64,000 nucleotides of DNA from Nostoc sp. CENA543. GTDB taxonomy: Bacteria; Cyanobacteriota; Cyanobacteriia; Cyanobacteriales; Nostocaceae. This document shows, piece by piece, positions 52,674 through 62,910 of the stretch (within the stretch, counting starts at the first letter, position 1; each line of letters opens with the position of its first letter). The notes below the pieces were generated by a model. It had not been told where the DNA came from and ran no database searches. It saw only the letters and a program-made list of their open reading frames with translations. A program made the translations under genes and the position numbers. Location of the stretch: NCBI RefSeq assembly GCF_002896875.1, contig NZ_CP023278.1, positions 4,096,001 to 4,160,000 on the forward strand, read 5' to 3'.

Positions 52674-53276
52674 ATGAAAACAATCGCTTTATTTGGTACT
52701 AGTGCTGATCCGCCGACAGCAGGACATCAAAAAATTCTGCGGTGGTTGTCTGAACGCTATGATTGGGTAGCGGTTTGGGCGGCTGATAATCCTTTTAAAT
52801 CTCATCAAACACAGTTGATACATCGGGCAGCGATGTTGCGGTTGTTGATTACGGATATAGAAGCACCAGGACAAAACATTGCACTGGAACAGGAGTTAAG
52901 CAGCTTTAGAACTTTGGAAACATTGGCTAAGGCTAAAGCGCGTTGGGGAGAGGATACCGAATTTACTTTGGTAATTGGTTCAGATTTATTGCAGCAACTA
53001 CCGCGCTGGTATCGAATTGAAGAATTATTACAGCAAGTGCAACTGTTAATTGTGCCGCGACCGGGATATGAGATAGATCAAACTAGCTTACAAACCGTGC
53101 AAGCATTGGGAGGAAAAATTGCGATCGCCAGTTTAACTGGTTTAGATGTATCCTCCACAGCTTATCGTGAACAAGGAAACACCGCAGCTATCATTCCTCC
53201 CATCGCTGCTTATATTAATCAACAGCATTTGTACAAATGCCCGGACGCAACAACAAAAAAATTTCAACTTCGTTAA
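52674..53276 (+). CDS. nadD: Nicotinate-nucleotide adenylyltransferase
   Basis: The 200-residue enzyme joins ATP and nicotinate mononucleotide to form deamido-NAD. The nucleotidyltransferase fold is shown by ALFGTSADPPTAGHQKILRW, where the TAGH-type motif replaces the HxGH motif, and by the C-terminal ISSTxxR-like DVSSTAYREQG. VIGSDLLQQLPRWY is the family GxDxxxxLxxW segment. Its last 40 bp overlap the start of the nudix regulator gene, so the two are translationally coupled. It is the middle step between PncB and NadE, all encoded in this cluster. Confidence 0.95.
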   Translation: MKTIALFGTSADPPTAGHQKILRWLSERYDWVAVWAADNPFKSHQTQLIHRAAMLRLLITDIEAPGQNIALEQELSSFRTLETLAKAKARWGEDTEFTLVIGSDLLQQLPRWYRIEELLQQVQLLIVPRPGYEIDQTSLQTVQALGGKIAIASLTGLDVSSTAYREQGNTAAIIPPIAAYINQQHLYKCPDATTKKFQLR

Positions 53277-53983
53277 ATCAACAACCTTTGGCCGATTTCA
53301 AAGTTGGTGTTGATAATGTAATTTTTTCTGTAGATACTGTACAGAACCGTCTCTTGGTTCTCTTAGTAATGCGACAGCAAGAACCATTTTTAAATCAATG
53401 GAGTCTTCCTGGTACTTTAGTCCGTCAAGGAGAGTCCTTAGAAGATGCAGCCTATCGCATTATGGCGGAGAAAATTCGTGTTAATAATCTTTATTTAGAG
53501 CAGTTGTACACCTTTGGGGGGCCAGAACGTGACCCCAGAGAAGCCACTGGTAGTTATGGTGTGCGTTATCTATCAGTTAGTTATTTTGCTTTAGTGAGAT
53601 TTGAAGAAGCCGAATTAATTGCAGATGGCGTAACTGGGATTGCTTGGTATCCAGTTAAGGAAGTACCGAAACTAGCCTTTGACCATAACGAAATTTTGGC
53701 CTATGGTCATAGAAGATTACGCAATAAATTGGAATATAGTCCGGTAGCTTTTGAAGTCTTACCGGAAACATTTACTTTGAATGATTTATATCAGTTGTAC
53801 ACCACAGTTTTAGGAGAAAACTTTTCTGATTATTCTAATTTTCGGGCGCGTCTCCTCAAACTAGGCTTCTTATCTGATACAGGCATCAAAGTATCACGCG
53901 GCGCAGGTCGTCCCGCCAGTTTATATAAATTTGATGCCGATGCTTTTGCTCCTTTTAAAGATAAGCCATTGGTGTTTATTTAG
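53237..53983 (+). CDS. nrtR: NrtR-type nudix transcriptional regulator of NAD metabolism
   Basis: The 248-residue protein has an N-terminal nudix domain (about 22-150; NQWSLPGTLVRQGESLEDAA and YRIMAEKIRV occupy the nudix box, but the typical Glu pattern REUXEE is altered to AYRIMAEK, suggesting ligand sensing rather than hydrolysis). It also has a C-terminal winged helix (about 170-240; FTLNDLYQLYTTVLGENFSD and RLLKLGFLSDTG, RGAGRPASLYKFD). NrtR proteins repress NAD genes and release DNA on binding ADP-ribose. Its place in a pncB-nadD-nadE cluster strongly supports this. The palindrome at 51155-51175 is its likely operator. Confidence 0.92.
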   Translation: MPGRNNKKISTSLNQQPLADFKVGVDNVIFSVDTVQNRLLVLLVMRQQEPFLNQWSLPGTLVRQGESLEDAAYRIMAEKIRVNNLYLEQLYTFGGPERDPREATGSYGVRYLSVSYFALVRFEEAELIADGVTGIAWYPVKEVPKLAFDHNEILAYGHRRLRNKLEYSPVAFEVLPETFTLNDLYQLYTTVLGENFSDYSNFRARLLKLGFLSDTGIKVSRGAGRPASLYKFDADAFAPFKDKPLVFI

Positions 53984-54104
53984 GGAATGGGGCATTGGGA
54001 ATGGGGCATTGGGCATTGGGATGTAGGGGAAGCACAGGAGAACACCTAATGACTAATGACTAATGACTAATGACTATTAACTATTGACTATTGACTATTA
54101 ACTT
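53984..54104. repeat. Tandem repeats between nrtR and nadE
   Basis: GGGAATGGGGCATTGGG-type units (53983-54019) and GACTAAT/GACTATT heptamers (54047-54099) fill the gap inside the NAD cluster. Confidence 0.85.
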
Positions 54105-55817
54105 ATGAAAATTGCGATCGCTCAACTTAATCCTATAATTGGTGATTTATCTGGTAATGCTCAGAAAATTCTGGAAGTTGCTCAAAAGGTCGCAGCAGAT
54201 GGGGTGCGGCTATTATTAACACCAGAACTTTCTTTATGTGGCTATCCACCTAGAGATTTATTATTAAATCCTAGTTTTGTGGAAGCTATGAAGATAACTT
54301 TGCAGCAGTTAGCCCAAGCTTTACCTGCTAATTTGGCTGTATTAGTCGGGACTGTGAAACAAAATTCTCAAGCTCATACTACAGGCGGCAAAAGCTTATT
54401 TAATAGCATCGCTTTATTAGAAAACGGTAAAATCAAACAATATTTTCATAAGCGATTATTGCCAACTTATGATGTATTTGACGAAAATCGCTATTTTGAA
54501 GCTGGACTGCAAGCTAATTATTTCACTTTAGATAATATCGATATTGGCGTAACCATTTGCGAAGACTTATGGAATGATGAAGAATTCTGGGGTAAGCGTC
54601 ATTATGCTGCTAATCCCATAGCTGATTTAGCACTTTTGGGTGTGGATTTAATTGTCAATTTATCGGCTTCACCCTACACAGTCGGAAAACAACGTCACCG
54701 CGAAGCGATGCTGCAACATAGTGCAGTGCGTTTTCAACAACCAATCATTTATACAAATCAGGTTGGTGGTAATGACGATTTAATTTTTGATGGTTTTAGC
54801 TTTGCTTTAAATGCTCAAGGTGAAGTAATCTGTCGTGCCGAAGGTTTTACTACTGATTTATTAGTAGTAGAATTTGACGAAACACAACTGGATTTAGAAT
54901 CAAGTTCTGTCACTCCCGCACCCACTTCTGAAGATGAAGAAATTTGGCAAGCATTGGTTTTAGGCGTGAGAGATTATGCCCAAAAGTGTCGTTTTTCTAA
55001 AGCAATTTTGGGTTTAAGTGGAGGGGTAGATTCTTCCTTAGTAGCTGCGATCGCCTCGGCGGCACTTGGTAAAGAAAATGTCCTTGGTGTACTGATGCCT
55101 TCTCCCTACAGTTCGGAACATTCCATCAGTGACGCGTTAGCCTTGGCGAAAAATTTGGGGATACAAACCCAAACCATCCCCATAGGTGAATTAATGCAAG
55201 GCTTTGACCACAGCTTGGCTAATTTGTTTGCAGGGACAGAATTTGGCATTGCTGAGGAAAATATTCAATCCCGAATTCGGGGTAACTTATTAATGGCGAT
55301 CGCGAATAAATTCGGCTATCTGTTATTATCCACCGGTAACAAGTCCGAAATGGCTGTGGGTTACTGCACCCTCTACGGTGACATGAATGGCGGATTAGCT
55401 GTCATTGCAGACGTTCCCAAAACTCGCGTTTACTCGATATGTAACTGGCTAAATCGCCAAGAGGAAATTATCCCCCAAAATGTCATCACCAAAGCACCCA
55501 GTGCAGAACTCAAACCTGGTCAAGTTGACCAAGACTCCTTACCAGCCTACGAAATTTTAGACGACATTTTGCAACGCTTAATTCACGAACACCAATCAGT
55601 AGGGGAAATCGTCGCCGCAGGTCATGATCCTTTAGTGGTAGACAGAATTATCCAAATGTTAGCGCGCGCCGAATTCAAACGCCGCCAAGCACCCCCAGGA
55701 TTAAAAATCACTGACCGCGCCTTCGGTACAGGCTGGCGAATGCCAATTGCGAGTAATTGGAATGCGATTAAGAAAATTAGTCATGAAAGTGTTGTAGCAG
55801 GGTTTAAATCCCCATAA
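54105..55817 (+). CDS. nadE: Glutamine-dependent NAD+ synthetase
   Basis: The 570-residue enzyme makes NAD from deamido-NAD, ATP and glutamine. The N-terminal nitrilase-type glutaminase (about 1-270) has the Glu in TPELSLCGYPPRD, Lys in YFHKRLLPTYDVFDE and Cys in VTICEDLW. The C-terminal synthetase (about 290-570) has the PP-loop LGLSGGVDSSLVAA and STGNKSEMAVGY. All catalytic residues are in place. It completes the PncB-NadD-NadE path encoded in this cluster. It starts 121 bp after nrtR, across a tandem repeat. Confidence 0.97.
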   Translation: MKIAIAQLNPIIGDLSGNAQKILEVAQKVAADGVRLLLTPELSLCGYPPRDLLLNPSFVEAMKITLQQLAQALPANLAVLVGTVKQNSQAHTTGGKSLFNSIALLENGKIKQYFHKRLLPTYDVFDENRYFEAGLQANYFTLDNIDIGVTICEDLWNDEEFWGKRHYAANPIADLALLGVDLIVNLSASPYTVGKQRHREAMLQHSAVRFQQPIIYTNQVGGNDDLIFDGFSFALNAQGEVICRAEGFTTDLLVVEFDETQLDLESSSVTPAPTSEDEEIWQALVLGVRDYAQKCRFSKAILGLSGGVDSSLVAAIASAALGKENVLGVLMPSPYSSEHSISDALALAKNLGIQTQTIPIGELMQGFDHSLANLFAGTEFGIAEENIQSRIRGNLLMAIANKFGYLLLSTGNKSEMAVGYCTLYGDMNGGLAVIADVPKTRVYSICNWLNRQEEIIPQNVITKAPSAELKPGQVDQDSLPAYEILDDILQRLIHEHQSVGEIVAAGHDPLVVDRIIQMLARAEFKRRQAPPGLKITDRAFGTGWRMPIASNWNAIKKISHESVVAGFKSP

Positions 55818-55823
55818 CAACAC

Positions 55824-55935
55824 TAGACCTCTTGCAAAAGTCATGATTCTTGCGTCTTTCTTTGCGTCTTCTCTACGAGACGCTACGCGAATGCGCCTTT
55901 GCGTGAGGCAAAAAAAGATTTATGCAAGAGGTCTA
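55824..55935. repeat. MITE family B, complete copy
   Basis: The 112-bp element has perfect 13-bp inverted ends, TAGACCTCTTGCA (55824-55836) and TGCAAGAGGTCTA (55923-55935). The interior, GTCATGATTCTTGCGTCTTTC ... GCGTGAGGCAAAA, matches the fragment at 6543-6632. It lies just behind nadE and could also act as an RNA hairpin. Confidence 0.85.
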
Positions 55936-55968
55936 CTCTCTACTTGATCGAAACTTTTTCAACTAACC

Positions 55969-56688
55969 CTACTGAGGCGCACTACAAGAACTATTAAAAC
56001 CAAAAGCTTCTTGCCAACGCTTAACATTACTGCTGCCAATCGGAATTAATTTAGTATCGCCATTTTCAAAGGTTAAGCGGGCTTTAATTTCTTTGGCTGG
56101 GGCATTTCTGAGTAAATTAGCAGCTTCAGGACTGATATCAAACAGGGTATCAGTCATAAACCAAGTGCTAGAGTTTTCAATTGAGCGTCTATTTTCATAG
56201 GTGGTGTAGGTGTAATTCCCTTGAAATCCTCTAACTTTAGCATTAGTGCTGCGCTTCAGTTGTAAAATTTGCTCTCCTACACCTAATTCCAACATTTTAG
56301 GGGCAATTTCTTCTAATTCTGCTCTACCATCACTCGGTGCTGTCTGCACAATCATTTTCACAAAGCAGCCTTCTATTTTACTTCCCCACAAAGAAACTAC
56401 AACAAATCTACCAGGACTAGGAGCAGCAAATGGTTCTTTAAATAAAACTCCTTGGGGGTCTTCTCCATGACGGTCAATCACTACTTTACCTAAAGGACTA
56501 TTCACCAAAGCATCTTTAATTTCCACTACCTTATCAAAAGGTAAACCATTGCCAGCCCAACGCATCCCATTGACTGTATCTAGCTTATCTTCTTCAATCG
56601 TAGTTTGAGCGATCGCGCTATGAGGTGTGACTAATGCTGTTGTCACCAGTAAAGCTGTAAAAGCAGATGTGAAGTATTTGGAAAACAT
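55969..56688 (-). CDS. Secreted protein of unknown function beside trypsin-like proteases
   Basis: The 239-residue protein has a signal peptide (FTSAFTALLVTTALVTPHSA, about 7-26, cleavage after SAIAQ). The mature domain has alternating strands (GRFVVVSLWGSKIEGCFVKM, NYTYTTYENRRSIENSSTWF) and two Cys. No family is recognised. It is the last gene of a run that includes two serine proteases and a COP23 protein, all secreted, all on the minus strand, so a shared extracytoplasmic role is plausible but unproven. Confidence 0.75.
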   Translation of the reverse strand: MFSKYFTSAFTALLVTTALVTPHSAIAQTTIEEDKLDTVNGMRWAGNGLPFDKVVEIKDALVNSPLGKVVIDRHGEDPQGVLFKEPFAAPSPGRFVVVSLWGSKIEGCFVKMIVQTAPSDGRAELEEIAPKMLELGVGEQILQLKRSTNAKVRGFQGNYTYTTYENRRSIENSSTWFMTDTLFDISPEAANLLRNAPAKEIKARLTFENGDTKLIPIGSSNVKRWQEAFGFNSSCSAPQ

Positions 56689-56755
56689 GGAATTTCAACT
56701 CAAATTCTGAAAAACAAGGTTTAAATGTAAAAAATTTTCAAGCAAGATATCTTAT

Positions 56756-57574
56756 TTAACAACGTCTACCAGGACAAACACCAGACCCTGGCGTTCCAGA
56801 ACCATTTAGGGTAGTTGGTCTACCCGGCCTAGAGTTATTACTAGGTGGTGGAGTTGTAAAGTTTGTGGGTGGTGTGTTTGTTGTCACCACCTTTAAATTG
56901 AGACTGTTGGCTATTTTGGAGTTAGTAAATATATTGATGGGAATACCCAAGTTAAACCCGACTTTTTGACCTTCTTTATCCCGTGCGCCACGGCCATGAA
57001 TTCCCACTAAGCGTCCATTATCATCTAAGACAGGGCCACCACTCATTCCAGGATAGGTAATATTGTTATAAATCAAAGCATAACCTTCCTGGGGATTGCT
57101 ATTAGTACCAACAATGCGTCCATCAGGAACTAGAACTGTGCGGGTTTCAATACCTTGTACTGGTGTAGGCGCGCCAGATACATAAACGGTTGTACCTTCA
57201 GTGGCTGAATCGGAATTACCCAAAGCTACAACAGGATATTGTTGACGACTGGTAAACTGTAAAATAGCTAGGTCTACCCCAGGCAAGCGAGTAATTAAAT
57301 TAGAAGCTACTGGATGAGAATTTTGATCATAAGTCTGGACAGTATAACTTCCTGCGGTATCTACAACGTGCCAGTTAGTTAGTACAGTATAAGTGTTATT
57401 TTGTTCATGAATAATTACACCAGAGCCAAGTTTTGCTCCAGTGATTAAGACCGTCACTTTCTTCGCAATATTACTGACAGCTTGAGGTGTTAATGATACC
57501 GCAATTTGAGCAGGAACAAATGCGATCGCTACTCCCAATATTGCCGATGCTAGTTTACTATCGAGTTTCATCAC
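56756..57574 (-). CDS. Trypsin-like serine protease 1, secreted
   Basis: The 272-residue protein has a signal peptide (about residues 8-30), then a chymotrypsin-fold protease with the triad His in VLTNWHVVD (about 69), Asp in GVDLAILQF (about 107) and Ser in GMSGGPVLDD (about 179). No PDZ domain follows. Instead there is a Pro/Thr/Asn-rich tail (NTPPTNFTTPPPSNNS) and a short basic end with two Cys. It lies 11 bp from the second protease gene, which suggests co-translation. Substrate unknown. It probably acts in the periplasm or outside the cell. Confidence 0.9.
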   Translation of the reverse strand: MMKLDSKLASAILGVAIAFVPAQIAVSLTPQAVSNIAKKVTVLITGAKLGSGVIIHEQNNTYTVLTNWHVVDTAGSYTVQTYDQNSHPVASNLITRLPGVDLAILQFTSRQQYPVVALGNSDSATEGTTVYVSGAPTPVQGIETRTVLVPDGRIVGTNSNPQEGYALIYNNITYPGMSGGPVLDDNGRLVGIHGRGARDKEGQKVGFNLGIPINIFTNSKIANSLNLKVVTTNTPPTNFTTPPPSNNSRPGRPTTLNGSGTPGSGVCPGRRC

Positions 57575-57585
57575 TTGACCTCTAA

Positions 57586-58380
57586 TCAGTCTGATGTAAT
57601 CTTAGGAGAAATTTTAGTCGGCATCATTTGTACCACCTTATCTATAGGTACAGCCCAACTCAAGCGAATAATCTGCTGATGTAAATTTTCATCAGCCTGC
57701 AAACCATCAATAAACATTGATGGTGCATCCCATAGAGGATAAGCGTGCATTCCATTGATCCCAACAACCTCCCCACGGCTGTTGAGTAGCGGCCCCCCAC
57801 TCATCCCTTTTGCCAACTCATTGGTATACCCGACTTGATAACCACCTTCCAAAGCTTTATCCAGCACTAGTGATACCTTACCCCTAGTCAACTTAAAACT
57901 TTTTACCTTTAATTCTTCTTGGTCAAAAGGGAAACCAGTAGCAAAGACTTCATCACCTGCCGTTGGCGGATAACCCAAAGCAGCTACATGATAATTAGTA
58001 CCAACACTGCGAAACTCCAAAACAGCTAAATCATGCTTGTTAAATCTCACCTTAGATAGCAAATTAGCTTTATGTATTTGACCATCTACAGTTTGAATCC
58101 GATACGGAGATGTCCCGGCTCTGAGTACATGAGCATTGGTAATCACAGTATAAACTGTGTTTTGTCTACCAAGTATAATTCCTGAGCCAAGAAATTCCGT
58201 TGACATCACTTTGACTGTTATTCCCTGTGCTTGTTGACGCAATTTCTCTAATGACAATTGCGTAGTCTGGGAAACTTTGTTATCTACAGGCGCAGATGTA
58301 GTGCAACCACTCACATCTGCCAACAACAACATTAATAAACCGCCAACACAGGCGATAACTTTCCCACTGCCCCAGATCAT
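57586..58380 (-). CDS. Trypsin-like serine protease 2, likely lipoprotein
   Basis: The 264-residue protein has a lipoprotein-type signal (VGGLLMLLLADVSGC, Cys at about residue 26), so it is probably anchored in a membrane. The triad is His in VITNAHVLRA (about 99), Asp in FNKHDLAVLEF (about 131) and Ser in GMSGGPLLNSRG (about 213). There is no PDZ domain. It differs enough from the neighbour at 56756 to be an old duplication. The pair and the COP23 gene upstream form an operon-like run with spacings of 11 and 33 bp. Confidence 0.9.
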   Translation of the reverse strand: MIWGSGKVIACVGGLLMLLLADVSGCTTSAPVDNKVSQTTQLSLEKLRQQAQGITVKVMSTEFLGSGIILGRQNTVYTVITNAHVLRAGTSPYRIQTVDGQIHKANLLSKVRFNKHDLAVLEFRSVGTNYHVAALGYPPTAGDEVFATGFPFDQEELKVKSFKLTRGKVSLVLDKALEGGYQVGYTNELAKGMSGGPLLNSRGEVVGINGMHAYPLWDAPSMFIDGLQADENLHQQIIRLSWAVPIDKVVQMMPTKISPKITSD

Positions 58381-58413
58381 ATAATTTTCAGAATTACTCC
58401 CTGGCCGATGCTA

Positions 58414-58998
58414 TCAAGGAATACCTGCTTCAGATGTGGAATTGCTAGTTTCTGAGGCAGAATTATCAATGGAGTCAGTTGTGGCATTTTGCAGATAGAT
58501 ATCAAAGTCAATGTCAACTGGACTACTTTCACTATTACTCGCACTTTCATTCAGTGCATTACCAGCAGCCAAAGCCCGTCGGTCAAATAACCTACGGACA
58601 ATAGCATTTGGATCAGTACCACGCTTGAGAGTAAATAATAAAGTATTATCTGTACAAGCACTATTTTGATTCATCGCTGCACAGACTACAGGCTCTCCTC
58701 TCAGTGTGCCAGTTTTAATCCGTCTGAGTCTGCCATTATCGTAGTTTCTCTGAAATCTACGCGATACCTCCGCACAACGCCGTTGAGCGGTCCACGGCGG
58801 TGGAAAGTAATTACTCGAAACCCAGCGAATAATCGGGACTTTTTTCCCATCCTGAGTGCGCGCAAAGGTTACAGGTATACCTTTGTTCTTAGCGCAGTAA
58901 AATGTAGTACCTTCAGCGCGACTGGGCTGAGTCACAGTTATAGTCAACAAAGCTATGGTTAGCCCTGTCAATCCCTGACAAAATAACCTTAAATTCAT
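58414..58998 (-). CDS. COP23 domain protein (circadian oscillating protein family)
   Basis: The 194-residue protein has a signal peptide (LTGLTIALLTITVTQPSRA, about 10-28), then the COP23 domain: FYCAKNKGIPVTFARTQDG, VPIIRWVSSNYFPPPWTAQR, RCAEVSRRFQRNYDNGRLRR, PVVCAAMNQNSACTDNTLLF. COP23 was described from a cyanobacterium as a membrane protein with a circadian expression pattern. Its biochemical role is not established. A Ser/Asn-rich disordered tail ends the protein. It is the first gene of a run with two trypsin-like proteases, an association that recurs in cyanobacteria as far as I recall. Confidence 0.88.
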   Translation of the reverse strand: MNLRLFCQGLTGLTIALLTITVTQPSRAEGTTFYCAKNKGIPVTFARTQDGKKVPIIRWVSSNYFPPPWTAQRRCAEVSRRFQRNYDNGRLRRIKTGTLRGEPVVCAAMNQNSACTDNTLLFTLKRGTDPNAIVRRLFDRRALAAGNALNESASNSESSPVDIDFDIYLQNATTDSIDNSASETSNSTSEAGIP

Positions 58999-59204
58999 GG
59001 TTAGTGTCGGATTTTGTTAAAAATAAGAGTATATTAATGCAAGTTTAAAGTTATTCGGTGGCAAATCATAGGTGTTAGTGCCAATATGATGTATTTTTTC
59101 ATCAAAAATTTATATTTTTACCGTACAAATAGCTAATTAATACTACTTAGTAGCTTGATTTTTACAGTACAGTCTGTTAATTCATTATGATTTATGACTA
59201 AAGA

Positions 59205-59235
59205 AAGGACACCTTGTGAGGGTGTCCTTGAAATA
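59205..59235 (-). terminator. Terminator of the DUF3386 gene
   Basis: AAGGACACC (59205-59213) pairs with GGTGTCCTT (59221-59229). On the minus strand it is followed by TCTTTAGTC. It lies about 50 bp after the DUF3386 stop at 59281. The rest of 58999-59204 is A+T-rich, with the promoter of the COP23 run. Confidence 0.7.
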
Positions 59236-59280
59236 TATTTGACCTTCAATGAGCAAAAACCTCACTTAAGCAGTCACAGG

Positions 59281-59922
59281 CTATAACAGGTGAATGTTAG
59301 AGAAAGCAAATTCTTGAACAGAGGTTTTTCCAGAAATTTCCGTGCGAATTTCACGCCGATTGAGAATAAAGTAGTTCCCTACCTGTTCGTATTCATCCAC
59401 AAAGTTGCTGACTCCGCCTTTTTGTTCCCCAGTTTGAGGATCATGGTAAACAGAATCATAAGTGTGAGACAGATAACCTTCCCCAGTGTTGTGAACACTA
59501 AAAGTATTAATAGTCACAACTACACCATGAATATGGCGATGAACAAGAGTGACAATATTATTGTGGACTTTATAGCGATCGCCTTCCGCCTTACCACCCA
59601 TTAAAATTTCTACAGATCCATCTTCGTCAGTTGCACCATAACGAAATGTATTTGCACCGTGGGTTTCCTCAAAGGTGCGGCGCACACGGTGAATAGCTAT
59701 CTCCCAAGCTTGTCCATGAATAGCTTTTTTGACTGACTCATCATCCACACCCAAAACTTCCGCTTTGAGTTCAGCGTTGATGATCACTTTACCTGTAATT
59801 ACCTGCCCATCATATTTATAGGTGATATCTGCTGTATAACCGGGGAAATTCTTATCCCAAGTATAACGGTTGTCATAAGCAGCCCGGAAAAGTTCCTGAG
59901 CAGAGAGTTGTGTAACTGTCAT
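59281..59922 (-). CDS. DUF3386 family cyanobacterial protein
   Basis: The 213-residue soluble protein starts with AQELFRAAYDNRYTWDKNFP and has a beta-rich body: GYTADITYKYDGQVITGKVI, IHGQAWEIAIHRVRRTFEET, HRHIHGVVVTINTFSVHNTG and YFILNRREIRTEI. This pattern matches the DUF3386 family, found mainly in cyanobacteria and of unknown function. There is no signal peptide or membrane segment. It is transcribed away from the LuxR-type regulator. No ligand or catalytic motif is evident. Confidence 0.85.
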   Translation of the reverse strand: MTVTQLSAQELFRAAYDNRYTWDKNFPGYTADITYKYDGQVITGKVIINAELKAEVLGVDDESVKKAIHGQAWEIAIHRVRRTFEETHGANTFRYGATDEDGSVEILMGGKAEGDRYKVHNNIVTLVHRHIHGVVVTINTFSVHNTGEGYLSHTYDSVYHDPQTGEQKGGVSNFVDEYEQVGNYFILNRREIRTEISGKTSVQEFAFSNIHLL

Positions 59923-60116
59923 GTGCTTCTCCTAGCGCAGTGATTTATCGTAAACTTCGGCGTAAATCAAGCAAATACCTAGCATATATAGAAAATTGCC
60001 AAAATCAGCATTCTTTCTTTTGCTCTTTGCCTTGTGACTTTTGCCTTTTTTCTTTGTGCTGGTATTAGCATAGAAGTAATTGTTGAGTCTCGCATAGACC
60101 CCAACTGGGTACACTT

Positions 60117-60791
60117 ATGCCTATTTCTCTACATGACGTGTTTCATGCGATCGCCAATATCCGTAGTGAGCAAGAATTAAAGCAAACGCTCATGGATAAA
60201 ATTGGCGAATATTTTGGTGTCCAACGTTGGGGTATCCATCTAATAGATAGTCAATCACACAACGACCCTGATACTAAAAGTATTCCAGCAGTCTGCTTAG
60301 AAAGTAATCCCATTGGGCAATATGTAGTTGAACGTCATGCACCAACCCATGAACAATTGATATTAACCCCAGAAGACTGGAAAGATTTATGTCCACGTCA
60401 TGACCACGGACACGTTATGACCGGGCCAATTGTCTGCGATGGTCGCCTAATTGGGACACTCAACTTTGCCCGCGACAAAGGAAATCCACCATTCAACGCC
60501 AACGACCTAGCAGACCTAAGCGCAATTTGCATTCATATATCTACCAAACTAGCCACCCTTAGAACCGCACCCAAAACCTTTCCTTCCCTATCATCCAGCC
60601 CGTTAACACCTAGAGAAATACAAATTGCTGAACTAGTGGCTCAAGGATTAACCAACATCGAAATTGCTCAAAGATTGTGGATTACCCAGAATTCAGTTAA
60701 GCAAGCCCTAAAAAGAATGTTCCGTAAACTTGGAGTTTCAGCACGAGCCGAGATGGTAGCCAAACTGCAAGACCTGCTCATTCATAAATAG
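60117..60791 (+). CDS. GAF-domain LuxR-type transcription factor
   Basis: The 224-residue protein has an N-terminal GAF-like sensor (about 10-150; YFGVQRWGIHLIDSQSH, HGHVMTGPIVCDGRLIGTLN, FNANDLADLSAICIHI) and a C-terminal LuxR/NarL helix-turn-helix (about 160-220; LTPREIQIAELVAQGLTNIE and ITQNSVKQALKRMFRKLGV). The GAF part could bind a small molecule or sense redox state through its few Cys. No receiver domain is present, so it is not a classical response regulator. It lies upstream of the rRNA operon but a terminator separates them. Confidence 0.88.
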   Translation: MPISLHDVFHAIANIRSEQELKQTLMDKIGEYFGVQRWGIHLIDSQSHNDPDTKSIPAVCLESNPIGQYVVERHAPTHEQLILTPEDWKDLCPRHDHGHVMTGPIVCDGRLIGTLNFARDKGNPPFNANDLADLSAICIHISTKLATLRTAPKTFPSLSSSPLTPREIQIAELVAQGLTNIEIAQRLWITQNSVKQALKRMFRKLGVSARAEMVAKLQDLLIHK

Positions 60792-60807
60792 AACCAGGGG
60801 GGTGAAG

Positions 60808-60849
60808 AAGCTACAAACACTTGTTATGTAAGCATTTGTAGCTTTTTAG
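60808..60849 (+). terminator. Terminator after the LuxR-type gene
   Basis: AAGCTACAAA (60808-60817) pairs with TTTGTAGCTT (60835-60844), followed by TTTAGG. It insulates the rRNA promoter from upstream transcription. Confidence 0.7.
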
Positions 60850-60893
60850 GTAGAACGCACCAGATAAATTCCAAAAATTTTTCCTCAAACCCC

Positions 60894-60922
60894 TTGACGG
60901 GGATAAAAAAGTTAGCTAACCT
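60894..60922 (+). promoter_or_regulatory. rrn: rRNA operon promoter candidate
   Basis: TTGACG (60894-60899) and TAACCT (60917-60922) are separated by 17 bp and lie about 180 bp upstream of 16S. The leader between them and 16S has no gene. A frame at 60894-61100 starts in the -35 box and is rejected. Confidence 0.6.
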
Positions 60923-61101
60923 AGATAAAGTGATGAGTCGAGAGCGACCACACAACCGAACCGAGAAAAAAGAATACTTTGAAAGCGAAGCACAAACCAA
61001 TCCTCGTCAAACAAATTGGTTTTGGGACTTCCCAAAGACTTTAAAAATTATAGCAAGGAAAACTGAAATTCTAACTTTCAGTGAAAAACTCCGGAAATAA
61101 C

Positions 61102-62588
<1,487 letters not shown>

Positions 62589-62910
62589 TAGGGAGACCTA
62601 CCCAAATCAGAAATCGAAAGCGAAGAGCCGAAAGCCAAAAGCTAGAAGCGAAGAGCGAATAGAGACTGAGATGGTCTACTCTAGGTCGGTCGAGATTGGT
62701 GAAAGCTTTCAAAGTATTACTATTCCGGTCTAGGTTTAAGTCTAGATTGAACAATTTTAAACAGAGAAAAAATCAGCAACTAACGGGAGTTAGACTGCTG
62801 AGGAAACTCAGCCAGAACCTTGAAAACTGCATAGAAACGCGAAAAGAGCAGGCAGACACAAGAATCTTCAGGATGAAAGTGTTTGCAGGATTTGAACCAA
62901 TGTAAAAAGT
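62589..62910 (+). other. 16S-23S internal transcribed spacer, no tRNA genes
   Basis: The 322-bp spacer begins with the cyanobacterial D1 helix, GACCTACC ... CTAGGTC. A D2-like CTTTCAAAGTATTA follows, a box B stem at 62773-62801 (TCAGCAACTAACGGGAG...), and a box A-like GAACCTTGAAAACTGCAT near 62816. No tRNA-Ile or tRNA-Ala is present. Nostoc genomes often carry several operons, some with both tRNAs and some without, so this is the short type. Confidence 0.85.

Noticed and set aside
59932..60114. 60-codon minus-strand frame between DUF3386 and the LuxR-type gene
   Set aside because: Low-complexity Lys-rich sequence (KKKGKSHKAKSKRK) with no ribosome-binding site. It occupies the divergent promoter region.
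60894..61100. 68-codon open frame just upstream of 16S rRNA
   Set aside because: It starts with TTG within the -35 box of the rRNA promoter, runs through the rRNA leader and has no recognisable protein features.
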